Part shown: one piece after another, positions 35,737 through 49,735 of the stretch
Layout: every line of letters starts with the position of its first letter
Position numbering within the stretch: position 1 is the stretch's first letter
Assembly (NCBI GenBank): GCA_007644065.1
Contig: VJWN01000008.1
Coordinates: forward strand, 1,180,411 to 1,244,410
Length of the DNA stretch: 64,000 nt
Direction of reading: 5' to 3'
Origin: Margaritispora aquatica
Taxonomy: Eukaryota; Ascomycota; Leotiomycetes; Helotiales; Discinellaceae
The notes under the pieces: model-generated
Told to the model about the DNA's origin: nothing
Database searches by the model: none
The model's input: only the letters and a program-made list of their open reading frames with translations
Program-made: the position numbers and the translations under genes

Positions 35737-37735
35737 ATGCCTCTCCCATGATGACCCATTCCCCCAACCTTCCTTCTTTCCCTCACACCGACAGGAACGG
35801 CTGGTTACTTGCACATACAAATTCCCAACATACACCACACGGGCTGTATACGACCTCATCAACCACACAACCATAGAGCTTTTTCTCTTCTCGTCATGCT
35901 TTACACGGCGCAACTGTTTCTTTCATCATGACCCTCGGCATTACTTTCTGGATCTGTCCACGTTTTGATCTCCTTGATCACGGAGTTTGAATTTCTAGAA
36001 GGAAGCGTCGGGATACGGGAGTTGTCCCATAGTCACGAACCGATGGAGAGGAAGCTGTCATTGCATCGCATACCGGAGGAGAATTGATCAACAGAACGTA
36101 CTTTACACTCAGTACATTACCATGACCGCCATACGAACACACAAGATTTTCTCTTCGCTCTCTTGCTCCTTGCACCATTTATTCTCTCAACCACCAACCA
36201 TTTTTCAGATCTGCAATCATCCACCATTGACAAAATCTTGCCCATGCTTCCTCTTGGGCTATCTGGATTGCAACCTTGGATCGAAGCTGGAATTTTGGAT
36301 AGTAATTACGTTTTGGGAAGAGAGTTGGGAAGGAGAATAATCTTGTTTGTGGTTACCTGCGAACTAGAGAGAGCGACGCTTACTGATCGTACCTAATGTA
36401 TTCTACGTAATTTGAATAGGATTCCCATAACAAGAAAACGAATTGATGACCTTTAATTTCCCAAAACTGTGTTCTCGTGTCTGTGTCTGTTTCTATCTAT
36501 CTCCTTGTGTCAATACTGTTTGTTTGACTTAGGTGTATATGTTGTCCACTTACTATCAGTGAATTTTTTCTCGAGGACGACGATATTCATCTTGGACACA
36601 TGTGGAAATATAGTTGGATAGAACGTAGGGATAGTGCTCCGGCATATACTCAAATGTTATACATATTGAACAAGAAAGGTATAGAATAACAACATGATCT
36701 ATTGATACAAGTAAGTAGGTTTCCTGAAATCTCAACCTTACCTCATCCCACCTTCCCTACGGATGTTTAGAATGAAAAGAGTGCTCGTATGGTAGTCAAA
36801 TCAGGTAGGTAGGTAGGTAGGTGAGGTGGGCAAGGTAGGTAAGGTAAGTAGGTGTGTATCTTTAGGGTGTGAAACTGAGAGAGAGAGAGAGAGGTCATCA
36901 AAAAGGTGGGCACATCAAAGTCAGCAAGCAACGAGAGAAGAAATCCCAACTTAACAATTTAACTCAAGCTGGAACCAGAACCAGAATCAGAATCAGAGTC
37001 AGAACAAAATTGAGCACAAGAAGAGCAAAAACTCAAGACAAAACATGAATTCAAAGGAAACTCGCCTAAACCAATAGCCAGCTCAAAGTCAACAGAGATG
37101 ACCAGTCCAGCAGAGTCAACGAGTCTTTGATCCACGCCTAGAAGTACCTCAAGACTTCCAATACACATAATTACATAATACAACATCTCCTGCCTACACA
37201 AGCTCACTACTAGCTCCTATCAAAAGTTCACAGTGTGTGGCATGCCCAGCAAAAAGTTTATCGTTCAATGCATTTTTTTTTATTCCTCTATGATACTTGC
37301 CTCAGCAGCGACAAACTTATTCTACCACCATGCCGCTGTCCAGCCTCAAACTAGACTAAAGAGCACAAACGCGCAGAATCTATGGTCAAAGTAGTAAACG
37401 GGTGTATCCACGAAAAGCAGATGCAAGCCGCCCACTCGTAACGTTCTAATACCATATCCACCAAACCAAGCAAATTTTTTCCACGCATAAGCAGTAGCAG
37501 TCGACTGAAACCCAGAAAGATTACAAAAAGGGTGCAAAAATGGGGAGAAAGGATCAGCAAATCAAGAAATCTACCCTCGGTCCCCAAAACCCTATTTACC
37601 AACAACGCCTTAACGACCTATAATGAAATGCCGTATTGTCGTCGGGATGACAATGGTATCTTATGCTGTTCAAGGGATCAATGCACATGTCGTTATCATG
37701 CTCGATCGTGTCACTCGGGAGTGAGTTTGGGACTT
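35737..37735. other. Convergent intergenic region
   Basis: This 2-kb stretch lies between the 3' ends of the membrane-protein gene (+) and DBP2 (-). It contains an AGGT microsatellite (36803-36822), a GA run near 36876-36892 and an imperfect Asp/Ser-coding TCAGAA/CCAGAA repeat near 36970-37003. None of its open frames looks real. Confidence 0.55.
36803..36822. repeat. AGGT tetranucleotide microsatellite
   Basis: Five tandem AGGT units are followed by degenerate copies to about 36850. Confidence 0.85.
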
Positions 37736-40269
<2,534 letters not shown>

Positions 40270-40927
40270 GGTGATTGAGGAGTTTGTTGTGTTAAACTGT
40301 GTTGTACTTGTGACAATCGTCGGGGGCAAATGCGAAATGCGCAGTTGCTTGTCGGGAAAGGAGCGGAGAGATCACGAAGATCTAGAGTAGCAGAAGTTGA
40401 TATGTGTCTGCTTTGATGCCTTCAAAGATTGATGGCAAAGGATGAGAAAAAGGAAGTCGTGATAATTGCGTGTTGAAGAAGGCTCTGCGACAGGAAATTT
40501 TTGGGAGGAAACTGCATTTCACTTTTCCTAATCACTAGCGTGCACGTGATGATTGATTAACCTTTTTAGGAATAGCTTCCAGAATACTGCATATGCCGAA
40601 ATTTTGATGCATGAGAGAAAGTGGGTCCTTGAAGTCTTGGACGAAATACTTTGGACTGCAACAAAAATATTATTCACGAAATGACTATTGCAATAAAACA
40701 TGGGAGCTGCAAAGACTTACTGTAAATAATTGTCTATTCTCTGTTATCACACAAGAGAAAGTATCCTCTACCAAGAGATAATTTTGTAATTTCAGTATCC
40801 AATTCTTTTATCTTTGATCTTTCTATGTTCTCCTATTCTTGAATGACTCGAAGCCAAAACCTTCTTCAGAGACAGTGGTGGCGACAACGTCACAAAGAAG
40901 AGGCAAAGATTTAAATTTCAGCCACAA
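40270..40927. promoter_or_regulatory. DBP2 upstream region and THI20 downstream region
   Basis: These 658 bp lie between two minus-strand genes. The segment nearest DBP2 carries a GTGCACGTGATGATTG stretch near 40542-40557 with an E-box-like CACGTG. I cannot assign a factor, and I see no coding sequence. Confidence 0.4.
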
Positions 40928-43060
40928 TCACAATTTTTGAGCACCCATATCCCAGAATCCAGTCTCCATCTTCGAAATGTCAGTTTTCATTGTCGCTAAC
41001 AATCTATGACTTCCACACATACCTTGGTTGCATGGATGAATATCATGACCAGTTCTTCTATTCGACTCGGCGATTGTAGTACTGCATTTCTCTCCAGCAG
41101 AGCTATGCTTCGTTAGCAAGCTCTATGCAGTTAGTAAGAGGGCCAATATACCTTTTCCAATGTCAACTGCTTCAACATAGTCATCAGCGACATAATTCTG
41201 AATCCATTTCCAGTAAATGTTTCCCTCCCTCTTGGTCTTCACGTCGGCATGAAGTCTCTTTGCAATATCTCCATATCCTATTAGGCAAGGTGCTAGTGAG
41301 ACCTGTAGAGCGAACCAGTCTTGAGACTGTCCAATGTCAAGAACGTATCTTTCTCGTCAGTAAGTTTTCACAATCTTAGAGCTCGCTGTAGAACGCACCT
41401 GGTGTATGCTGTGCAAGCTATCGTCTTTTGTCAGCTTCATCAGAGCTCATGACCACAATTAGCATACCTTGACTCTCTTCTGAAGCATCCATCTCTTCCT
41501 TGGAGATACCAAATTCTCTGCAGTATTCAATGTGCAGCCTCATCTCGTGATGGATATGTAGAACTATTCTCGCAGCCTCAAAGTTGTTAGATTTATTTTG
41601 AAGGAATGTCGTCCGCCAGAACGTACAGCAGCAGTATCCTCCATCGTCTTAGCCTTGTAAGCAGACAATGAATGCGCTCTTGCAAATTGGACCTAGAGGT
41701 CAGTCTCTATCAGATTAAGCAAGCCATAGCACTCACGAGAAACAAATAGTCCTGCACAAGGTAATACTTGAAGCATTCGAGAGGCAGACTGCCGTCAGCA
41801 AGACCTGCCACAAAAGCATGTTCTGTGTGTTCAAGCCATGGCTTCTGGACATCTGGTCGTTCCAGAATGTACTCAACAAACCGATCTCTGAAACGGAAGT
41901 AAGCGTATGACTACTACTAAAAGTCTAGTCCTACTCACGGAGCAAACGGCAGCGTGTAAGTTGAATGGAAGTGGTTGATTGGGCCGTTTCCCTTTCCCAG
42001 ATCGATGGCTGTCTTGATGCCTGCCTCAACATACCTGCAAGCTTTCTTAACAGCCTGAACGACAGCCATACCATTTGCAAGATTCGATGCAATAGCCGCT
42101 GGTACCAGGTATTAGCACTATGCAACTCCAAGACTACACCAAAGCACTAACATGCCAACGAGCACCCAGTCCCATGCGTATTCTTCGTCTTCCTGTATAT
42201 AGTCTCAATCTTCGTCACCTCTCCCTCACCACAAAGAACATCGATCATCACTTCCCTCTCCGCGTCTGAACCGGCAACTGTTCCATCTTTCTTGAACGGC
42301 AAATGGCCCCCTTTCACAAGGACATATTTTGGACCCAAAGCCTGCACAGCTTTGGCGATACTAATCAGACCCTCCACATTCTTAGGATCATCGACAGGCT
42401 TCCCAGCTTCTTCCAGGATGAGCTTGGCTTCTGGAAAGTTTGGAGTGAGAACTGTAGAGACTGGAAGTAAATGTTCGATTAAGGCACGCACTGCTTCATG
42501 AGGAAGTAGTTGAGACCCGCTGGTCGAAACCATCACCTGATGCTGTTAGCTAGTGCTGAACTCAACAGCAATCATCAATACGTACAGGATCAATGATTGT
42601 AGTCTTCACATCCCATTTTCTCAAAGACTCTGCAACAACTTTGATCGTCTCGGCCGATGCAAGCATACCTGCACCAAAAATCAGCATCCACTGAGCAGTA
42701 GTAAAAAGCCTCACATCAGGTCCCCATCTTAAAATCATCAATGTCAAAGGAGGCGGTACCGGTCTTCACAACATCTACCCCAACATCACTCAAACACGCA
42801 TCGATCAACTTTCTCACAAACCCAGGAGGCGTGTAGTGAATGTCCTCAACTCCGAGGGTATTCTGGGCTGTTAGCGCCGTGGTGGCTGTCATCGCATAGC
42901 ATCCATGTGCTGCGATGACTTTCTGGTCGGCCTCGAGACCAGCTCCCCCAGAAGAATCCGATCCGGCAATGACTAAAATACGACCTTTTGTCATGGTGGA
43001 GATGGTTTTGGATTCACTGAGATGGTCTTTGATGGAAATGTCAGTCTGAAATGGTTCCAC
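40928..43060 (-). CDS. THI20: Thi20-type bifunctional HMP/HMP-P kinase fused to TenA thiaminase II
   Basis: Eleven exons (42760-43060, 42586-42668, 42152-42536, 41939-42098, 41737-41887, 41627-41692, 41468-41576, 41399-41417, 41152-41348, 41023-41102, 40928-40969) total 1,593 nt, or 530 residues. The N-terminal kinase (about 25-295) has GSDSSGGAGLEADQK for substrate binding and the anion-hole motif THGTGCSLAS. It phosphorylates hydroxymethylpyrimidine twice for thiamine synthesis. The C-terminal TenA/THI-4 domain (about 305-530) has the ACTAYTRYVLDIG segment with the expected catalytic Cys, EGNIYWKWI, and an HATKMETGFWDMG end. It would salvage pyrimidines from degraded thiamine. Reading frames across exons 8-10 were decided by this family end. 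Ten introns in 1.6 kb of coding sequence is dense. I saw no TPP-riboswitch core in the short 5' flank. Confidence 0.93.
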
Positions 43061-43377
43061 TAATTAGATGTACTAATTCTTGGCGCTTCTTAAGCGATTT
43101 TGATGTCACCGAGATCACGAAGCTGGCTAACCTTGGAACTGAAACCAATATTTGATTTCGAAATCTTCATTCGGATTATGGTCCATGGAGATCCCAAGGA
43201 ATCTCAAGCAGTTATTTACTTGACCCAACTGTTGGAGCTATACTCAACAACGTGTTACTTCTCAATAATTCTACAGCACCCAGGGTATAATACTAGCGCC
43301 ATATCTGATGGGTGAAATCCCAGACGCCTTTTGAGACAAATTGCCTCCAACAATGCACAAATAAGAAATGATTACCT
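43061..43377. promoter_or_regulatory. THI20 upstream region
   Basis: This 317-bp spacer separates THI20 from the 3' end of the Cut12 gene on the same strand. It must contain the THI20 promoter. No conserved riboswitch core or other site could be recognised. Confidence 0.4.
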
Positions 43378-45740
43378 TCAAATCGCAAAGTTCTCCTTCC
43401 CCGCCTCGGAGTTTTTCAATCGCTTCTTCTGCTCCAATCTAGCCTTTGCAGCAGCGAGTCTGTCTGGCGCCATTTCTCGTCTCACCCTGGATACATCAGC
43501 AGTCGCTAATGGTTGAGCCTTGAGGTTGTTGCTTGATCTTGGCTTGCTGAGCTGAGCTGGTTGAGGCCGAATGAATGCTGCTTTGGGTGGGCTAGATGCA
43601 ATGTTGAACATCGAAGGTCTTGGACTCGCATGGCAATTCTTTTCGTGAATTGCACGGTGCGAATTATGGATAAACGATGGCTCTGGCGATGGAAGCTGCA
43701 AATCCGGAGACTCAGGCGATACTATCGAATATCTCTCATTAAGTGGGGTCATTGTTGGTACTGGCGTGTGCTGGACCGGGCCATAACCCTCCGGAGGCAC
43801 TGTATCAACACTTGCTCCATTCACGATTTCAGATAGTGCTCGATGCACTGATCGATGTCGAATAGAAGCTGCGGGCTCTAAATGAGCTGTTTTGGTTGAC
43901 ATAATCATTCTTGATGGTCGTGAAACAGACGTTAGGACCGGGATCTGGCTGCTGCCTCTAGCAAAAGGATCTGTGATAGATAGCTCTCTTGGATTGGGGA
44001 GTAACGCATCCTCAGTCTTCTCCATCCTGGCCGTAGATTTAACAATTCCTCCTTCATGTTTTGAATCTGAAACTAGCGTTGAATTTTTCAGTAAATCTTT
44101 CTGACTTTGAAAATGCGTAACAACCTCCTCATGTGCAAGCGTTTGTTTGTGCGGGATATTCTTGAGATCCTGTGCTGTCGACTCCGCACTACGAAGGAAG
44201 GCAATCTCCTTTCTCAATTCCACCACTTGTTCATTATGTCTTCTAGACAGGTTGTCGGCTTCCAAGCGAGATTTCCTCGCAGATTCTTTAACACTATCAA
44301 TATCTCGTTGGAGATTATGAATTCGCTCGTCTTTCCTCTGAAGCTGAGTATCGAAACTATCTCGTCGCTTCTCACACTTCTCTAGGTGGCTTGTGTGTCT
44401 TAGATCTGCACGAAGGAGATCTTGCGTTAGCTTTGCGTTTTCGCGTTCTAGTTGTGATATTTTTGCATCCGAAGCTGACAAGCCCTGCTGAAGTCGTTTG
44501 ACTTCCGAGCGCAGATTCTCCAGTTCCTTTGAATCTTCTCGCGTTTTCCGTGATTCGCCACGACTCACTGCTTCAGCCCTTGATGAGCTCGAAATTTTTC
44601 GGTGATTGGCATCAGCTCCTTGTGGGGCACGAACTGAAGCCTCCATGGTCGATCTGAACTCCTCAAACTCTGTTCTATACTGGAGAGCAAGAGCAGTCTG
44701 CCTGGCAAGGTTCTTTATCATCTCCGGTGAGTTCTCCTCCGCACTAGGATTCGAAATCCTGGCAGACAATTGTGATACCTTATTCTCCATTTGAAGCACC
44801 TTATTCTGTTCCTCTTCCAGCTTCTGGGTCAAGGCAATAGCTTCGTCGTCTTTCATTTTCGCAAAAGATTTAGCAAGAACCTTGTAGTTAATCAGCCTCT
44901 CCATCTGCTCCTTGGCTGCGGCATGGTATTGTTCATATTCCGACTTCCAATATCTGCCTGATTGAGAATGTGGCTCGTTGAGATCCATTGTCGCATCGCA
45001 ATTGACAGGTCGAGAGTCCACGATGTCTCCCGACATCGTATTCGTGGCCCCAGGAGGAGGCTGGCTGGACCTTCGAGTGGGTGGCTGAGGGAAGAGCTGC
45101 TCTTTGCCAGTGACATTTGGGGCTTTGCACTCTTTGCTAACTCCAACAGAAGGTTTCAGAGAAGGCTGTAGTTCAGAAGTACTGGTGCTCCCGGATGTGG
45201 TTTTGGGGATCTTGCTTTCGCGAGCGTTCTCGAGGGTTTTGGTGAGTGTGGTCTTGCGTGACGTAATGGAAGAAGTTTCAACATCCAAATCCCATTCAGT
45301 GGGAATTTTTCCTGAAGAACCATTTTGGTGACCTTTCTTTGAATTGATCTTGTTTGCGCCATATCTCTGTTCGTTTTCGACCACCTCGTTGCCAAATGAT
45401 ACGGTTTTGCGCCGGCTTGTTGCCGTGCCAGGAGTGAGAAGAATGCCAGGAGGCTTTGAAGGGGAAGAACTTCTTGATTGTGGCCGTGGAAGGTTGTTAA
45501 CAGGTATGCTATCTTCATCGTCATGGTCGTATATCGTTTCATCGGGCGCAGCTGGTGTTCCAAATATGGCACTTTTGAGAGCGCGGGCTGCGAACACGGG
45601 TGCTGGCGTTTCTGGGACTTCGAGCTCAGGATTTGTGTCTAGGACTGACATTAGTATATTGGATATAGGTACTTGATATGAGGTTACCTACCTTGACTGT
45701 ATTTCCCCTCCACTGGTCGGCCTAGCCACCAGTTGAGCAT
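43378..45740 (-). CDS. cut12: Cut12-family spindle pole body protein
   Basis: Two exons, 45692-45740 and 43378-45644, flank a 47-bp intron (GTAGGT..GTCAG), giving 771 residues. The short first exon encodes MLNWWLGRPVEGKYSQ. The Cut12 hallmark follows: PETPAPVFAARALKSAIFGT, and then GILLTPGTATSRRKTVSFG at about residues 83-101. Long coiled coils occupy about residues 250-510 (EEEQNKVLQMENKVSQLSAR and LRSEVKRLQQGLSASDAKI). The tail is Ser/Pro-rich and ends in a basic helix (DRLAAAKARLEQKKRLK). Fission yeast Cut12 sits at the spindle pole body, binds PP1 and helps activate Plo1/Cdc2 at mitotic entry. The KTVSF pentapeptide fits a PP1 docking motif. The gene is divergent from ORC2, with a 365-bp shared spacer. 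Confidence 0.82.
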
Positions 45741-46105
45741 TTTTGCTAAATTTGAAGATTCAAAATGCTAAAGGTGAAGGCTATCCCAATGGAATTTGTG
45801 CGATGTAGCAAATATCAATCAGCACAGCTTCGTTGTGTTAGCACTGGCAAGTTGTGGTTTGCGAAAGCGGTCGTTTGTTTACTTCAAAATGAGCAGTCGC
45901 GAACCCCTGCAACTGCAGCAGGAAAGTGCGGGTTGGTGCCGTCTTAGCGCAGCCCTTCGTAAACCTTAATTGGCATCAGAAGCCTAGAGGTAGACACATC
46001 TTGTATTACATGCCATGAAACGCTCAACTGATCTTAAGATAAGCATTCCAGCTCTTGAACGGATGAAAGAAAATCAAGCTAGTAACTGCGAAGACTTTAG
46101 CAACC
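45741..46105. promoter_or_regulatory. Bidirectional promoter region of the Cut12 gene and ORC2
   Basis: Only 365 bp separate the two start codons, so both cell-cycle genes share this spacer for promoters and leaders. I saw no MluI cell-cycle box (ACGCGT). Confidence 0.55.
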
Positions 46106-47926
46106 ATGAAGCGAAAGAATGATTTTTCAGTACAGCAGGCGCAAGGGTCAACATCAAAAAAGGCTCGGCCAGGGACTACGACAAATCCTACATATGAAGT
46201 CGCCCAGGAAAGTGGCAGCAGTAGAGGAGCATTGCGACAAAGGACTTTTGACAACGACATAGATTCAGAGTATTCTTCGCGCTCTCCTGATGTGATGGAT
46301 GCTCAGTCTATAGAGAATGATGCAGGGAGGAGCGATTCATCCGAGCATGCCAACACGATGCACACTCCAGTCAAAGAGATGCCTAGAGACCTGGAAACCC
46401 ATACCAGCCATGCGAATTCGAAGATAGCAACGCCTAGCAAGAGTCTGCTGAACAAGAAACTCTTTTCTACACCCGTGGGAACAAATGGCGCAGCAGACAG
46501 CGAAACCCCAAGAATAGAGAGAAATGCGGATCGTTCTGCTAGGCGCAAAAGCACTAGGAACTTGATCGAACGCACAATACTTGGCAATACAAGCGACAAT
46601 GAGGAAGAGGAGGATAATGTTGCGCGCCATCTTTATGACTCTGGTGGAGAGGAGATCACTGAAGAAGCTACAGATCAGCCTGTAGAAGAAGCTCCAACTC
46701 CGTCCAAACGAGGGAGACCAAGGAAAGTAAAAGAGAGAAAACAATCGCCCACACCACCTCAAGATCTTGAAAGCCACGAGAAATATTTTTTCCACAACCG
46801 TGGAGGTCGGGCAAAAACTTCCAACAACGACCTGTCAACACTTGCATTGCTCGACCATGAAGAGTACTTTAGTCGGTCTCGCAAGATCATAGATTCACAC
46901 GCAGGAGATGTAACTTATCTAGAACAATTGCATGCGCAGTCGTTCAACCAGTGGCAGTTCGAACTTAGCCAAGATTTCAATATCTGTGTATTCGGTTATG
47001 GATCTAAGAGGAATCTCCTTATGCGATTTGCGGACCATGTATATCACTCCCAGATTTCACCATCAAATGGAAAGATTGTTATCGTAAATGGATACGTTAA
47101 GAATCTTACGATCCGTGACGTTCTCAGCACGGTAGCCTCAGCAGTCGCAGAACGAGGTCAAAAGTTAGGCTCACAACCATCAGACATGTTAGAGAGTGTG
47201 ATAGCATTGCTAGAAGTAGATAAATCGCAACACATCACCCTCATTATTCATTCTGTCGATCATCTGTCTCTTCGTCGAGGAACAACTCAAACCATTATTT
47301 CTCGTCTCAGTGCTCATCCACAAATTCATCTCGTTGCTTCGGCAGATCACCCATCCTTCCCACTGCTCTGGGATAGCTCTTTACGATCAACTTACAACTT
47401 TCTCTTTCACGATTGTACCACATTTCAGTCATACAACGCTGAAATAGATGTTGTCGACGAAGTCCATGATCTTCTCGGTCGTAGCGGAAGGAGAGTTGGA
47501 GGTAAAGAGGGTGTGAGTTTCGTTCTCAAAAGTCTACCAGAGAATGCAAAGAACCTTTTCAGGGTCTTAGTTGGCGAGCAACTGGCAGCAATGGAAGGAA
47601 ACCCAACCGGGGTTGTTGAAGATGATTCTGATGAGGACAACGAACAACAATCAGCAAGAATGATGATGGGTTCCACAGGAGTCGAGTACCGGATACTCTA
47701 CCAGAAAGCGGTGGAGGAGTTCATTTGCAGTAATGAAATGAACTTTAGGACATTACTGAAAGAGTAAGTCCTCGAAACCCGGTTTAAATATACGTGCTAA
47801 CAAAACCTTAGATTCCACGATCATCAGATGATACAAAGCAGAAAAGACGGTTTGGGAACCGAAATGCTCTCCGTCCCCTTCCGTAAGGAGGAACTGGAAA
47901 CGATTCTAGAGGATATTTCATCCTAG
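46106..47926 (+). CDS. ORC2: Origin recognition complex subunit 2
   Basis: Two exons, 46106-47763 and 47812-47926, flank a 48-bp intron (GTAAGT, GCTAAC branch site, TTAG), giving 590 residues. The first 240 residues are polar and probably disordered, with an AT-hook-like KRGRPRKVK near 206-214. The Orc2 domain begins with the family hallmark YFFHNRGGRAKTSNNDLS. It continues through FNQWQFELSQDFNICVFGYG SKRNLL, the nucleotide-binding-like region that in Orc2 is degenerate. The winged-helix end (FHDHQMIQSRKD...MLSVPF) lies in exon 2. Orc2 is a core part of the six-subunit complex that marks replication origins and loads MCM helicase. The second exon is needed for a normal C-terminus. Confidence 0.93.
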
Positions 47927-49735
47927 GTTTTCTGCGAGCAACCGGTCTTGAATCCTCGGGCAGCGTGGTGTAAGGGGCATATCTCCGAAATGGAGTACAG
48001 AAACTCTGCTTGGTATAGCTAAGTATTCATGATTGTATACTTACTTACTTGACAATTTTCTTGGTGAGATTCTCTCGATCAGGGAAGATAATATGTACCA
48101 ATTACCAAAGCTTCTCTGCATGAATAGATGGATATCTATGTATGCAACACCTCGCTTCGTGCTAGGTAGGTCCTGCGGACCAAGCCATTATGTGGTAAGG
48201 CACGTGTAGAATATTCTCACGTGATCAACGGAAGTCCGTGCACAAGTCACACTTCTTCAGCTCTTCAGCCCGCACACATCCTCTTTCCTCCTCGTTGTTT
48301 GTGTGAGTAGTGTACTCTACGCTCTAGTGAGCATGTTCATGATTTTGCTACATTCATCGACCCGAACTTACTTGCTTGCTCCAGCTCTGTCTTTCAACAT
48401 GCTATCTTAGTTTGCTGTGCCACACTCCTCGATCACCTGATTTTTAGTAGTGTGAGTAAACCCCACTCTCGAGGAAGCAACAGGGCATGGGCAACCCCGC
48501 GAGGGCATGCCGGAAGCAGATCCTATACACTTACCTGCCTCATTCTCAAGATTTTAGCATGTTGGGGAATGTCGCGAGTGCGAACACTGAGTGCGCATGA
48601 TATATGTAAAGGTATTTCGCTTTTTGGAGTGTGAAGGATACACGTAGACGGGAAAGCTCAATGAGAATGTCTTATCTCGAAGCATTCTCTGGTGCATGAT
48701 CAACATAGACGGAAGGAATGCAATCCTTCGGAGAGCACCTGCATGCGACCACTGTGTTCTTTTCACTTGACGCCAACTCTTTTCGGATAGTGATATGAGC
48801 TTGGGCTCCAACAGTTCAAGCATTGGTTCACTCTGTGATGGGAGCTTGCATTCAATTTCTTTAGGTTCTTCCTAACAGCGGTCGCAGGGACGGTCATACT
48901 TGTCGTGTGATGAACAGGGGAAAAATGCATATGTGAAATATATTTCTAGCCTGCTGCCAAAAGAGCCTTTGCATCTCGTTCTTACCCTCGATATCAATTC
49001 AGTTTCCTTGGCTATGGCAAGATACCTCGACAACGATATGCATACCTTCTTGGGAGGTTTGCTTCAGCTTTCAGACGTATATAGGCTCTTACTTCTAAGT
49101 TGTCAAGGAACAAAGCTTCGCCGCACCATGTTATCCTTCGGACTAAAGTTTAATTTCATGCTTTTGGCGCTCAAGCTCGCTAGTGGCTCTCCCATACGAG
49201 CCGTAGGTTAGCCGTTAGAGGTGTACCTAGCTGGCTTCGTTTCTTCTGGTGCCACTGTAGACTAAAGCAACGTCGGGTTACCATGTCTTACTCGAGTACT
49301 ACGTTCCCCATTTAAAAAGATTCGGAAGTCTCGGGGTTCCATCCAGGCGAAGACATCACAAACGAATTCAAACCATTACATTCGAAATTGCATGTTGCTT
49401 TGTCATTGATTGGGTCATATCGCGAGCGGAGCTTTCTGATTGGCTCAGTTTTACGCTGTCTGCATTTCAATGAGCCTGTCTGCAATTCTCCTCCGTGGCT
49501 TCACGGGAAAGACTAGGGGTCCTCTATGTGCTGTCAAGGAGGCTGCATTACAGACTACCACTGACGCACAATAGAGAATTTCTACAGTCACGGTAAGTTC
49601 TGTGACAATGCTGCCGGTGGCACAGTGAAGACAGCCGACCAAATGAGGCTCCATTTTGACGACGCCGAGTAACCCCAATCGTACATTCATACACTTGCAC
49701 GTTTTTACACATGGCAACCTCTATTGCAACCGAAG
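47927..49735. other. Intergenic region
   Basis: This 1.8-kb spacer lies between ORC2 and the hydrolase-fold gene, both on the plus strand. It contains only short open frames (for example 48900-49211) without family signatures. A CACGTG-containing element (AATATTCTCACGTGATC) occurs near 48212-48228. No RNA gene is recognised. Confidence 0.5.

Noticed and set aside
43061..43377. TPP riboswitch in front of THI20
   Set aside because: No CTGAGA plus GGATAATACC-type core was seen on the minus strand of the short 5' flank.
48900..49211. 103-residue open frame
   Set aside because: It has no family signature or splice context and lies in an intergenic spacer.
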